A stretch of DNA of 64,000 bases from Bin87 sp965232895 (GTDB lineage: Bacteria; Chloroflexota; Dehalococcoidia; Lucifugimonadales; UBA3495). The position numbers and the translations under genes are program-made. The DNA is taken from NCBI GenBank assembly GCA_965232895.1, contig OZ247430.1:3286001-3350000 (forward strand). The letters are read 5' to 3'. Positions within the stretch are counted from its first letter, which is position 1; each line of letters opens with the position of its first letter. The notes under the pieces are model-generated. The model saw only the letters and a list, made by a program, of their open reading frames with translations. It did not search any database and was not told the DNA's origin. Below, in pieces: positions 24,231 through 33,735 of the stretch.

Positions 24231-25811
24231 CTATTGTTTCAGTTGCGCTCGTTTCGCTTCCTTGTTCCACGACCTGACGGTGAAACGGTGTCCCAGGTTG
24301 CGTTGAATCTCGCGCCACTTGCGACCGTCATCCGGAGTGATGAAAGTTATCACCTCGCCATCCTGGCCCATACGGCCGGTGCGCCCCACCCGGTGGGTGA
24401 ACAACTCCTCGGAATCCGGCAGGTCAAAGTTGATCACCTGAGCGATCCCCGCCACGTCCAGGCCGCGGGCCGCAACATTAGTGGCCACCAATATCGGCAC
24501 GTCGCCGGAACGAAAGCCCCGCATCACGCGTTCGCGCGCGGGTTGGCTGAGGTTTCCCTGCAATGCCCCCGCGGGATAGCCGAACATCTCAAGTTTCTGT
24601 GCCAGCTGTTTCACCCCGCGCTTGGTCTTTCCGAACACGAGGATCGGCGCGTCGCCGCGTTGGTCCAGCAGGGTTCGCAGCGCCGACATCTTGTCGACCT
24701 TCTGGATGCTGTACACGCGGTGTTCCACGGTGGGCAGGGCCCGCAGGTCCGCGTCCACCTCGACGGTGACCGGGTCTTTCAGGTGCTTTTTGGAGGTTCC
24801 GGCCACCCATTCCGGCATCGTCGCGGACAACAGCGCCGTCTGACGGCTGGAGGGAGTGCGGCTGAGGATCGCGTCAACATCCCGGGCGAATCCCAGGTCA
24901 AGCATTTCGTCGGCCTCGTCGAGGACCAGGAACCTGACGGCGCTCAGGTCAAGGGTTCTCTGGCGCAGGTGGTCCAGCGTGCGCCCCGGCGTGCCGATGA
25001 TGATGTGGGCGCCGTCGCGCAGGGCCGCCTGTTCTGGTCGCAACGATCGGCCGCCGTACAGCAACGTCACGCGCAGACGCTGCCGCGCCACCAGGTTCTC
25101 CACCACGCTGGCCACCTGGATGGCGAGTTCGCGGGTTGGAACCAGGACCAGCGCCTGCACGGCGCGTTCCGACGGGTCGCATCGTTCCACCATCGGCACC
25201 GCGTAGGCCAGCGTCTTGCCGGAGCCGGTGCGCGCCTGCCCGATCAGGTCCCGCCCGTCCAGGAGGCAGGGTATGGACCGTTCCTGGATTGGCGTGGGCT
25301 CCGCGATGTTCATGCGACCTATCGCGGCCCGGGTAGCGGGTTTCAGGTCGATACCGGGAAAGACCTCAGCGTGGGCGCCGGCATGGTCCGGCGCAGTTTC
25401 GTCGGCTGTTTCTTCTGTCGCCGGCGGGCCAGCTGCCGGCGCTCGGTTCGCGGAGGTTTCGCCGCTCCGGCGGGTTTTCCAGCATTCGGAGCAATACACC
25501 GGTCGTTCGGGACTCGGCCGGAACGGGACCGTGGTGCGCGCTCGGCAATCGACGCAGGTCGCGGCGTGTCGCGGCCGGTTTTGCTGGGCCTGACTCGGTG
25601 GCGCCCAATTGTCCTGCGGCCTGTTGGATCGGGCTCGGTTATGGGATCGTCGGCGGTTGGACCGGGACGGGGTTTGTGTACTGATAATGTCTCCTTCGTC
25701 GAGCGTGGGATCTGAATGGCGCGGGCTCCGCGGGCGCAGATGTTGTGGGCCCGCTGCCTCAAACACTCGACGACGCCCAAATCGGCGCGTCGCCAGTGTC
25801 CACTCCTTCAT
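24231..25811 (-). CDS. DEAD-box RNA helicase with N-terminal zinc ribbon
   Basis: The 526-residue protein has all helicase motifs: Q motif PTPIQ, I ARTGSGKT, Ia PTRELA, Ib TPGR, II DEAD, III SAT, V ARGLD and VI HRVGRTGR. Before them, residues 86-110 hold CVDC...CSEC around TTVPFRPSPERPVYC, a small zinc-ribbon domain also found as a free-standing protein in some Chloroflexota and Actinobacteria. The first 70 residues are Arg/Ser-rich and disordered. The start is uncertain: the ATG at 25811 has no good ribosome binding site. It unwinds RNA in ribosome assembly or mRNA decay by family analogy. Confidence 0.9.
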   Translation of the reverse strand: MKEWTLATRRFGRRRVFEAAGPQHLRPRSPRHSDPTLDEGDIISTQTPSRSNRRRSHNRARSNRPQDNWAPPSQAQQNRPRHAATCVDCRARTTVPFRPSPERPVYCSECWKTRRSGETSANRAPAAGPPATEETADETAPDHAGAHAEVFPGIDLKPATRAAIGRMNIAEPTPIQERSIPCLLDGRDLIGQARTGSGKTLAYAVPMVERCDPSERAVQALVLVPTRELAIQVASVVENLVARQRLRVTLLYGGRSLRPEQAALRDGAHIIIGTPGRTLDHLRQRTLDLSAVRFLVLDEADEMLDLGFARDVDAILSRTPSSRQTALLSATMPEWVAGTSKKHLKDPVTVEVDADLRALPTVEHRVYSIQKVDKMSALRTLLDQRGDAPILVFGKTKRGVKQLAQKLEMFGYPAGALQGNLSQPARERVMRGFRSGDVPILVATNVAARGLDVAGIAQVINFDLPDSEELFTHRVGRTGRMGQDGEVITFITPDDGRKWREIQRNLGHRFTVRSWNKEAKRAQLKQ

Positions 25812-25932
25812 TAGGACTGATAGTGTAACAGCACTATCATGCTAACTTCTGATACTTTACGCCATTGCCGGCGTGATTCGGTTGCCAATCCCGCTCGCCA
25901 GCGTCGTCAGTCCGGCGCGGCGAGGGCGGCGA

Positions 25933-28059
25933 TTACTTCAGCGACAGGGATATTCGTTTGCGCTCAAGGTCTACCTCAAGCACCGTCACCCACACCCGCT
26001 GCTGCACTTTGACAACATCCGACGGATTGTTGACGTACCCCTCCGCCATCTGGCTGATGTGGACCAGCCCGTCCTGGTGTACGCCGACATCGACAAACGC
26101 GCCGAAACCGGTGACGTTGGTTATCACCCCGGGCAGCCTCATTCCCGCTGTCAGGTCCTCGATCCGGTGGATGCCCGCCGCGAAGTCGAAGGGCTCAAAT
26201 TCCTGGCGCGGGTCCCGACCCGGGCGAGCCAGTTCTTCCACTATGTCTTGCAGCGTCGGCAGGCCGACGCGATCGCTGACGTAGCGGTGGAGGTCAATCT
26301 GATCGCCGATTGCAGCGTCTTCCAGCAGCTGCTCCACCGGTCGGCGGAGATCCCGGGCGATTTCGGCCACCACCGGGTAGGACTCGGGGTGCACCGCGGT
26401 GGCGTCCAGCGGATGGACTCCCCCTCTGATGCGCAAAAAACCCGCCGCCTGTTCAAAGGCTTTGGGGCCCAGACGCGGCACTTGTTTCAGGGCGTCCCGG
26501 GAGGCGAAGGGACCGTTGCGGTTCCGGTACTCCACAATGGCGTTGGCCAGACGCGGGCCCAGGCCCGAAACGTACGATAGCAACTCCGGGCTGGCGGTGT
26601 TCAGTTCAACCCCAACCTGGTTGACGCAGCTGATCACCACATCGTCCAGGCGTTGCTTCAGGGCCTTCTGGTCGACATCGTGCTGGTACTGGCCCACGCC
26701 GATGGACTTGGGATCTATCTTGACCAGTTCGGCCAGCGGATCCATGAGCCGGCGACCGATGGACACGGCGCCGCGCACGGTGATGTCGTGATCCGGGAAC
26801 TCGGCACGCGCCACGTCCGACGCCGAATACACCGAGGCCCCGCTCTCGTTGACCATGACGACCGAAATCTGCGGGCCCAATTCCAGGGTCCTTAGAAACA
26901 CCTCGGTCTCCCGGCCGCCGGTGCCGTTGCCCACGGCGATGGCCTCAACATGGTATTGGTCGCACAACAGGCGTATCTTCCCGGCGGCCTCGCCGGCATC
27001 CCGTTCTCCGAGCAGCGGATAGACGGTATCGTGGTGCAGCAGGTGGCCCTGCTGGTCCAGACATACGAGCTTGCAACCGGAGCGGAACCCAGGATCCAGC
27101 GCGAGGATGTTCTTCTGGCCCAGCGCCGGCGCGAGCAGCAACTCCCGCAAGTTGTCGGCGAACACTCCGATGGCCGTGTTCTCGGCTCGTATTCTGGTCG
27201 CTTTGCGGACCTCCGTTTCCATCGCGGATTCCAGCAGCGCCTTGTAGCGCTCCCGGATGGCTTGCCGGATCTGTGCCGCCGCCGCCGTCTCTCGCTTGAC
27301 GAAAAGCCGTTCCAGAACATCCGTCGCCGCCGCTGCCAGCGGCGCGATCCGGACCGACAGCAGCGATTCCTTTTCGCCTCGCAGCATGGCCAGTATTCGG
27401 TGGGAAGGCGCGCTGGCGATCGGCTCCCGCCAGTCAAAGTAGTCCTGGTACTTGGCCGCTTCCGTGTGTTTGCCCGAAGCCACCTTTGCCGAAATAGCGC
27501 CCTGCGACCAGAACAACTCGCGGATGTCGCGCCGTGCGGCGGAGTCTTCGCTGATCCACTCGGCGACGATATCCCTGGCGCCGCTCAGCGCCTCTTTGGC
27601 GTTTTCCACCCCGGCGTCGGGATGGACATACTCCCGTGCGGCCCGGTCGATGTCAAAGTCCCCCTGTCCCCAGAGCCGCAGGGCCAGGGATTCCAGTCCC
27701 TTTTCTCTGGCGATGGCTGTGCGCGTGCGCCTCCTGGGCCGGTACGGCAGGTAAGTGTCCTCCAGGGCGGCCATTGATTCGGCAGATAGGATAGCCGTCT
27801 GCAATTCTTCGCTGAGCAGACCCCGCTTCTCCAGCGAATCCAGGATCGTCTCCCGTCGCTCGCTGAGCTCCCGGAGTTGCGCCAGCCGGTTTCGGATGCT
27901 GGAGACCGCCACCTCGTCAAGGCTGCCCGTGCTCTCCTTGCGGTACCGAGCGATGAAGGGCACCGTGGCGCCATCGTCGAGCAAGCCCACCGCAGCCTCC
28001 ACCTGCGCGTCGGCCAACCGAAACTCGCGTGCAATTTGACAGACAGCCGTGTCACTCAT
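25933..28059 (-). CDS. tex: Tex family transcription accessory protein
   Basis: The 708-residue protein is Tex/YhgF. It has the N-terminal helical part (ATVPFIARYRKESTGSLDE), a YqgF-like RNase H fold (ILALDPGFRSGCKL), tandem helix-hairpin-helix motifs (ELLSYVSGLGPRLANAIVEY and FASRDALKQVPRLGPKAFEQ) and a C-terminal S1 RNA-binding domain (GVITNVTGFGAFVDVGVHQD). It is a little shorter than the E. coli protein but complete. Tex binds nucleic acid and affects transcription and ribosome-related processes. Confidence 0.95.
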   Translation of the reverse strand: MSDTAVCQIAREFRLADAQVEAAVGLLDDGATVPFIARYRKESTGSLDEVAVSSIRNRLAQLRELSERRETILDSLEKRGLLSEELQTAILSAESMAALEDTYLPYRPRRRTRTAIAREKGLESLALRLWGQGDFDIDRAAREYVHPDAGVENAKEALSGARDIVAEWISEDSAARRDIRELFWSQGAISAKVASGKHTEAAKYQDYFDWREPIASAPSHRILAMLRGEKESLLSVRIAPLAAAATDVLERLFVKRETAAAAQIRQAIRERYKALLESAMETEVRKATRIRAENTAIGVFADNLRELLLAPALGQKNILALDPGFRSGCKLVCLDQQGHLLHHDTVYPLLGERDAGEAAGKIRLLCDQYHVEAIAVGNGTGGRETEVFLRTLELGPQISVVMVNESGASVYSASDVARAEFPDHDITVRGAVSIGRRLMDPLAELVKIDPKSIGVGQYQHDVDQKALKQRLDDVVISCVNQVGVELNTASPELLSYVSGLGPRLANAIVEYRNRNGPFASRDALKQVPRLGPKAFEQAAGFLRIRGGVHPLDATAVHPESYPVVAEIARDLRRPVEQLLEDAAIGDQIDLHRYVSDRVGLPTLQDIVEELARPGRDPRQEFEPFDFAAGIHRIEDLTAGMRLPGVITNVTGFGAFVDVGVHQDGLVHISQMAEGYVNNPSDVVKVQQRVWVTVLEVDLERKRISLSLK

Positions 28060-28175
28060 GATCGTGGTATCCGATGGTCAGCGTATCCGATGGTCAGCGC
28101 GCGGAGAGCCGGGGGTGCGGTTGAGCGTGGGTTCCAACATGGGGGTCGGTTTGCCGCACGAGACATGGAACTGTC

Positions 28176-29300
28176 CTACCCGGTGGCGTTGACCCCGGAC
28201 TTGACCGTGGACAGATTGCCGCTTTCGAAATTCGCCGGCGGTTTCGGTCCCTTTCTGAGAACGGCTGACACCTCATGCATGTGGCTGAGAATCTCCCGGT
28301 ACGACCTCAGCGTGCCGGTTTCGTAATAGGGGATACCCCGCTGCCGGCAGAACTCCTTGACAATGGGCCTGGCCTTTCCCAATTTGTTCCTGGGAATCAT
28401 GGTGAACAGGTGGTGCTCAATCTGATAATTCAGCCCGCCATACAAAAAGTCAACCAGAAAGTTGGGCTTGACGTTGCGGGTGGTCAGCACCTGGGTCCGC
28501 ACGAAATCCAGCGGATTGTCCTTGTCCAGGATCAACATTCCCTTATGATTCGGGGCGAAGACCAACCCGTAATACAAGCCAAACGCAGCCTGGTGGATCA
28601 GGGCGAAGACCAATGCCTGCCATGGATTGAGCGCATAGAGCAACAGCCCGAAGTAAAGCGCAAAGTGCAACGCCATCAGCCCCAATTCCGGGAGGTAGGT
28701 GTTGGGCCGGCGCGCTCCGACCAGGAACTGAGCGCTGGAAAACCGGAGCGCCAGGCTCTCCAACGTCAGAATCGGTACGAAGTAGAAGGCCTGGTAGGCC
28801 ACCAGAAACCGCCGGACGTCCCGGATGTCACTGGCTTTTTCTTCTGAGAAGGCGAGCACCGGGATCATGGTATGAGGGTCGTCATCAAGGTCGTTGGGAC
28901 TGCGGTGGTGCTGGTTGTGCTGGGTAAGCCACCAGGACTGGCTCATGCCCAGCAGCGAGCAGACGCCGTATCCGATGAGCCGGTTCCCGCGAACCGATCG
29001 GCAGACTCCCTGATGTCCGGCGTCGTGGCCGATGTAGCCGATCTGCCCGAACACAAAGGCCAGGAATGCGGCGTTGGCAATCTGAAACCAGAAGTTGTCC
29101 ACCACTATCAGCAGCGTGACGCTCAGGATGAGCATGGCCAACGTGGACACGATCTTGAGGGTGTAGTAGCGGAGTTGTCGGTCCAGGAGACCGTTTTCAC
29201 TAATCATGCGGGGCAGTTCGGCGAAATCGGCCACCGCGCCCGCCGCCATCGTTTGTCGGGTTCTCGTGGGGGTGGTAGAGAGGTTGGTAGGATCCTGCAT
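28176..29300 (-). CDS. Membrane fatty-acid desaturase
   Basis: The 374-residue protein has the three histidine boxes of membrane di-iron desaturases: HDAGH, HNQHH and QIEHH, the last with Q as in front-end (delta-5/6 type) and related desaturases. Hydrophobic helices lie in pairs before box 1 and between boxes 2 and 3. It inserts a double bond into acyl chains in the membrane. There is no N-terminal cytochrome b5 domain. The ATG at 29300 is preceded by AAGGAG at somewhat long spacing. Confidence 0.9.
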   Translation of the reverse strand: MQDPTNLSTTPTRTRQTMAAGAVADFAELPRMISENGLLDRQLRYYTLKIVSTLAMLILSVTLLIVVDNFWFQIANAAFLAFVFGQIGYIGHDAGHQGVCRSVRGNRLIGYGVCSLLGMSQSWWLTQHNQHHRSPNDLDDDPHTMIPVLAFSEEKASDIRDVRRFLVAYQAFYFVPILTLESLALRFSSAQFLVGARRPNTYLPELGLMALHFALYFGLLLYALNPWQALVFALIHQAAFGLYYGLVFAPNHKGMLILDKDNPLDFVRTQVLTTRNVKPNFLVDFLYGGLNYQIEHHLFTMIPRNKLGKARPIVKEFCRQRGIPYYETGTLRSYREILSHMHEVSAVLRKGPKPPANFESGNLSTVKSGVNATG

Positions 29301-29774
29301 ATCAGTTCAGTAAAACTCCTTGTCCGCGCGGACCTGCCGATTGGACGCCGGGGTTGCCCCGGGTGTTTGGGTGATCTGCCGGCCCGCCGGCTTCGGGATT
29401 TTGTCCGGTTTGCCTCTGGCAGTAGGGTCGTGTGGCTCGCGAAGGTCGAGGGCTCAGGCAGCGTACCGGCAGGTGGCGCCCAAGAATCCTCATTGCCCAA
29501 AATCCCCGTAGCCAAAATTTGACCACCGCATCATCCTTGCCCGACGGTCACTAGACAGAACAAGGAGAACGACGGTGGTCAGGAACATAATGGACTCAGT
29601 TCGGCCATTACGCAAGCGTAGTCCCCTCGGATACGTGGACTTTGAGCGGGAATGTCTGCGCGCGTTGCCCGATGGCTTCGAGGACTCCGGAGGTTCGAAC
29701 CAACCCGATGCGATCACGTCCGGTCGATAGGCGCAATTTGCATCACCGTTGGTGAAGTTGTTTCGCGCGAATCC

Positions 29775-29952
29775 CCAGGTAGTGTTGACGTTTCGCGTCA
29801 TTCCGGCGAAAGAACGTCACCCCGTACTTGATACGGGGCCGGAATCCAGTGCGTCAATGGAGGAGTGAACCCGGCTACTTTCCAATGGCCAAGGTTTATA
29901 GGTTCCTGCTTTCGCAGGAACGACGGAGTATTTCCCAAATGTCAACACCACC
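29775..29952. repeat. Miniature inverted-repeat element, family 1, copy B
   Basis: It starts CCAGGTAGTGTTGACGTT and ends AAATGTCAACACCACC, inverted ends shared with copies A and C. Internal hairpins include TTCCTGCTTTCGCAGGAA and a GTACTTGATAC palindrome. No coding capacity. The 470 bp between the desaturase start and this element contain no gene that I can see. Confidence 0.65.
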
Positions 29953-29963
29953 CCGGGCCTCAC

Positions 29964-30108
29964 CAGGGCCTTTTCAAAGTTAATCCGTCATTCCGGCGAA
30001 AGCCGGAATCCATACCATTCCGAACACAACCACCTCCTGGATTCCCGCTTCCGCGGGAACGACGGTTCGGGGTGAAAGGGCACCATCCGGGACTTTGAAA
30101 AGGCCCTG
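29964..30108. repeat. Miniature inverted-repeat element, family 3
   Basis: A 145-bp element with perfect 17-bp inverted ends (CAGGGCCTTTTCAAAGT) and a perfect 9-bp target duplication GGGCCTCAC (29955-29963 and 30109-30117). It holds two internal hairpins of the form TTCCGGCGAAAGCCGGAA. Single copy in the window. Confidence 0.8.
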
Positions 30109-30117
30109 GGGCCTCAC

Positions 30118-30261
30118 GCGTACCCAGTTTGTCTTTTACATCGATGCACCGGATGAACAGGATTTGATTGATTATTGTGAACGCCCCACCAGCACGCCAT
30201 CATCCGGTCTATCCTGTTTATCGATGTAAATTGGCTCCCGTAGTCGTCAAACTGGGTACGC
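30118..30261. repeat. Inverted-repeat element with GCGTACCCAGTTTG ends
   Basis: The 14-bp ends GCGTACCCAGTTTG and its complement enclose 144 bp, with a second inner inverted repeat (TTTACATCGAT and ATCGATGTAAA). It starts right after the target duplication of the family 3 element. No target duplication of its own is evident. The 200 bp from here to the thiolase-like gene hold no gene. Confidence 0.6.
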
Positions 30262-30460
30262 ATGAGCGGCCGGGTTCATGTTGGCAACGACGCCCCGCAA
30301 CCTCGGATCCGGGGAACCTCTGGTGGATAAGCCGCCCTGTCCGCCACAAAGCATTCATTGCGGCGCAAGCCGGAATCTGTCTTCGCGGTTTTGGACGTCG
30401 GCCGGCGCCGCAATGACGTTGTTGGGGCGCCGCTGTGTCTTCACTTGGCGCCTGGAGTCA

Positions 30461-31777
30461 TCACGAGGGGTACTTGCCCAGCATCAGCCAGCCGCCGCTG
30501 CTGGGGGTGGTGAAGGCGCACAGAGCGGTCTCGGCGCGGACGGTTACCTGCCGGTCGCCGGCGGTGCCCCGCAGTTGCTCGATGCTGTCGGTGTACATGG
30601 CGGTGCGGGTGCGACCGTTGCCCAGATTGCCTCCGCTGGAACTGAAGGGGTGGGGGCCCTTGACGCTGATGTCCCCGGCGTAGAAGGCAAGAGCTTCGCC
30701 GCGCTTGACCCCGTGCCACTGGAAACCCTCCAGGAAGAACTGGGTCATTATGGAGTAGCCGTCGTAGGGATTGAAGATATCCACGTCGGCGGGGCCGAGG
30801 CCGGCGCCCTCGTACATGCGGGCGGCCTGCCGGTCGGTCCACATCTCCACTTCGTCCAGGTCGGGCTGAGTGGTTCGGAACCGGAAGTTGTGCTGGGAAT
30901 GGTTGAGCACGTACACGGGCTGGGATTTCATATCCCGCGCCCGTTCGCTGGTGGTAAACAGGTAGGCCGCCGAGGCGTTGACCGGACGGTCGCAGTCCCA
31001 GATGCGCAGAGGATTCAAGATTGGCCGGGAGCCGATGTAGTCTTCCACCGATATGGGCTGGATGTTATGGGTGGCGTTGTACCCCCAGGGAGTGAGCATC
31101 CCGTTCTTGTGCTGATTGCGGACAAAGTGGACGAGGTCCTCATGTTCGCCGCCGTACTTCATCAGGTACTGGCGATGGGGGAAGATGTTGATGAAGTCGT
31201 TGCCGCCGTGGTTGCCCCAGGGCACGGTCCACTGGCGCGCGCCCCGGGCGTAGTCGTCGGCATTCTCGCCGCCCCGCCGATACCGGCCTTCCATGTTGCC
31301 GGTGGGATAGATGACCAGGCAGGTGGAGCAGACACCATCGCCCACGGCCTGGGAGGCCATGCCCACCATCTCGCCGATGGTCGGCACGCCGGTGGGGGCG
31401 AATTTGACGTTCTTGAAGCCCATGTTGTCGATGAGCCACTGGGCGTTGATCAGAGTCAGGCCGTACTCGGAGTCGTAGGGCGGGTCGAAGTAGGGCCGGG
31501 GCGCCCACTGGGAGGCGGTCCCGCCGCTGCCGCCGGCGATGTGGCTGTCACAGCAGACGATGCCGTCCACCTGGTCGATGGTGACGCCGGCCTGCTCCAT
31601 GGCTTTTTCGCAGGCCATGATAGTGTAGGCGCCCAGCGAGGTATCCAGGTTCTTTTCATCCCACCGCCGGTCCACCGGCGAATGGCCGTAGCCGGCGATG
31701 GCCACCTGGCCCCGGTGTTCCCACACGCCCAACCCGTCCCGGTCCCTGCGCCACTGGAAGTCATTGCTGCTGGTCAT
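30461..31777 (-). CDS. Thiolase-like protein (SCP-x/lipid-transfer type)
   Basis: The 438-residue protein has the thiolase-fold layout of non-condensing SCP-x-like proteins: VAIAGYGHSPVD, ACEKAMEQAGVTIDQVDGIV, GDGVCSTCLVIYP around the expected active-site cysteine, MYEGAGLGPADVDIFNPYDG and SSGGNLGNGRTR. The last replaces the GG-x-x-x-GHP histidine loop of true thiolases, so Claisen chemistry is uncertain. Such proteins pair with DUF35 zinc-ribbon proteins in steroid side-chain and acyl-CoA degradation. A DUF35 gene lies 52 bp upstream on the same strand, fitting that pairing. Confidence 0.85.
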   Translation of the reverse strand: MTSSNDFQWRRDRDGLGVWEHRGQVAIAGYGHSPVDRRWDEKNLDTSLGAYTIMACEKAMEQAGVTIDQVDGIVCCDSHIAGGSGGTASQWAPRPYFDPPYDSEYGLTLINAQWLIDNMGFKNVKFAPTGVPTIGEMVGMASQAVGDGVCSTCLVIYPTGNMEGRYRRGGENADDYARGARQWTVPWGNHGGNDFINIFPHRQYLMKYGGEHEDLVHFVRNQHKNGMLTPWGYNATHNIQPISVEDYIGSRPILNPLRIWDCDRPVNASAAYLFTTSERARDMKSQPVYVLNHSQHNFRFRTTQPDLDEVEMWTDRQAARMYEGAGLGPADVDIFNPYDGYSIMTQFFLEGFQWHGVKRGEALAFYAGDISVKGPHPFSSSGGNLGNGRTRTAMYTDSIEQLRGTAGDRQVTVRAETALCAFTTPSSGGWLMLGKYPS

Positions 31778-31829
31778 AGTCCGTCCTTTTGTCGCTTATC
31801 CACGTATGAGCGCGAGTGTTCAATGGTGG

Positions 31830-32240
31830 CTATTCGACCACCCGCCACTCGTGTATCAACTGGCCGGGGGCCACTTCCTCGAAGGTGACCTCCACTGCCG
31901 CGCCAACGGGTACTTCGTATGCCGGGACGCCCGGCAGGTTGGAGTAGAAGTTAACCGTCGAGTCCTGATCCAGCGTCACCAGGGCAAGATTGTAGGGCTG
32001 GTCGGGCATCCGGCGGTTGAGGCGGCCGTCCTCGATGACAATGTAGGCGGCGATGTGGCCCTTGCCTTCCGGCTCTTTCCACTCCAGCCAGTCGGAGGAG
32101 CCGCATACCTGGCAGGCTGCCTGGGGCGGGTACTGGAGCTTGTCGCAGGCGGTACAGTTCTGGATCACCAGGCGTCGTTCGTTCACCGCATCCCAGAAGG
32201 GCTGGCTGAGTTCGTCTGGTACCGGGATTATCTTGGGCAT
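31830..32240 (-). CDS. DUF35 zinc-ribbon/OB-fold protein
   Basis: The 136-residue protein has a rubredoxin-like zinc ribbon CTACDKLQYPPQAACQVCG (residues 29-47) followed by an OB-fold domain, the DUF35 pattern. The N-terminal helix has the usual FWDAVNERRLVIQ. Members bind acyl-CoA and form complexes with thiolase-like or MaoC-like partners. It is directly upstream of the thiolase-like gene, so the two likely form one complex. Confidence 0.88.
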   Translation of the reverse strand: MPKIIPVPDELSQPFWDAVNERRLVIQNCTACDKLQYPPQAACQVCGSSDWLEWKEPEGKGHIAAYIVIEDGRLNRRMPDQPYNLALVTLDQDSTVNFYSNLPGVPAYEVPVGAAVEVTFEEVAPGQLIHEWRVVE

Positions 32241-32598
32241 TGCTTGTCTCCGAATTTTTTCACGCGACTGGATTACAGCACAGCGTACGTGAGTGGCGCC
32301 GGCCCAACCCCGCTCGCGGGTCGGGACCGTCTTCGATTGGATCAGCCACTCGTGCGTATGTCGTCCGTGCGGCAGTCTGTCACCGCAAGGCCGGGAATCG
32401 TAATCGTCAACCCCTCAACGTAGATTGAAACGCAGTGTAGACGTCCGAATCGGGGAGAGACGCCATGGAAACGTCCGCCGCACTGAGCTCCAATCTGACA
32501 AATTTGGTAGCCAGCGCCCGTCGCCAATACGCCGCCGTAGCGCCCGCCCGATGTAGTCAGGATATTTCCGAATGCAGGAGCTGACCGTGTCTTATAGG
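32241..32598. other. Intergenic region, no gene seen
   Basis: About 360 bp between the DUF35 gene start and a miniature element. It should hold the promoter for the DUF35/thiolase pair, but I see no strong box pair and no coding frame. Confidence 0.35.
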
Positions 32599-32779
32599 CC
32601 AGGTAGTGTTGACATTGGGGAAATTGCCCGTCGTTCCTGCGAAAGCCGGAACCCGGAAACCTTTGCCATCGGAAAGTCTGCCGGATTTCACCCTTCTGTG
32701 TCACACTGGATTCCGGCCCCGTATCAAGTACGGGATGACGTTCTTTCGCCGGAATGACGCGAAATGTCAACACTGCCTA
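32599..32779. repeat. Miniature inverted-repeat element, family 1, copy C
   Basis: It starts CCAGGTAGTGTTGACATT and ends AATGTCAACACTGCCTAA, giving about 18-bp imperfect inverted ends. Internal hairpins such as GTATCAAGTAC match copy B in part. No coding capacity. Confidence 0.7.
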
Positions 32780-33234
32780 ATCATTGACTTGCCCCGTGCA
32801 TATCTCCTGGCTGCATTGGCTAATCCTGGACGGATTTGCGCAGTCGCCATTCTACCCGCAAAACGGCGTTGCATCCACTTGGAAACGACCGCCGGCGCCC
32901 CGCTCTTCTCCCACGCTTGACAACGGCTGCCGTTTTCCCAACAATCGTCAATCATCCCAGGCTTGGCGATAGGCAACGCGCCGGCCAGCGCCAGCATCGC
33001 CCGGTCGCGCCAGCCAAACCAACGCCCGGCACACCCGTATACCTCTGTATACCTCTGTCGCCGTTGCCGGGCAGGTGTCGCTCAACGTTCCATCCACACG
33101 TCGGCCGCATCCTGATAACGCCCGGACTACAACCAACGCCTCGACCATGTCCGCTGGCGACACGCCTGGTTGCGACGCCGTTGGTTGGAGTAGTCGTTAC
33201 GGTGGTCTCTCTGGAACCGCGGGGAACCATATAG

Positions 33235-33640
33235 TCACGACCCGCAATTGACCTCCGGTCGAGCCGCCCCACGTGGTTCGCTCAAGCGGACGCCGATTAC
33301 CCGCGGGCGGGGCTGTTGATCAATCAGGGTCGGATCCGGCGCAAGCGGCATACGGCAAGCAACACCCATGAGCCTTGGGGCGTTGGACGCCGGAGCAGAA
33401 GCTGGGACGCCCCAAGAGGGACCATGCTGCTCGGCTCGGCAAATGATGGTAGAGGGCATAGTTGCGGTCGTCGCTCAGGCCCGTGACGCGCAACGCGGCG
33501 GCCACCGTGCGCTGATCCGGGGTCAGGGTCGTGCCGGCCAACAGGACCTGGGCCTTTTGCCTGGTCGGGCTATGGCGCCGCGCGGCGAAGGGAAAGAGAA
33601 CGATTGCAATGGCATCCGGCAGGGTGAGCACGGGTGGACC
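33235..33640 (-). pseudogene. Decayed transposase, N-terminal fragment
   Basis: The minus-strand frame at 33320-33631 reads RQKAQVLLAGTTLTPDQRTV, AALRVTGLSDDRNYALYHH and LPSRAAWSLLGR. IS701-like transposases have near this point a segment of the form AQVLLVGAILAPGKRTVAAALR-V-MGLS-x-R-x-FxNYHRVLNRA-WS, so this looks like the same N-terminus. After it the frame degenerates. Stretches toward 32950 may be further debris of the same element, but I cannot prove it. The whole interval 32780-33735 has no intact gene. Confidence 0.5.
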
Positions 33641-33735
33641 TGCGGTGAGCTGTGGGGTGAACCCAGCCTACCCTGCCTTTGCGTGCGTCCAGTTTTTGTG
33701 CCAGGTCCCGGCTGGCTGTGGCAGGGAAACCAGGG

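Noticed and set aside
23850..25715. Plus-strand open frame of 621 codons
   Set aside because: It is antisense to the DEAD-box helicase and its residues are typical of shadow frames in GC-rich DNA.
29640..29740. Possible tRNA, from a GGTTCGAACC-like T-loop
   Set aside because: No acceptor stem, D-arm or anticodon arm can be fitted around it, and the flanks do not pair.
30278..31888. Plus-strand open frame of 536 codons
   Set aside because: It is antisense to the thiolase-like gene and has no recognisable motif; the minus strand carries the real gene.
33043..33060. Short GTATACCTCT tandem repeat as a regulatory site
   Set aside because: Only two copies, inside decayed sequence with no adjacent intact gene start.
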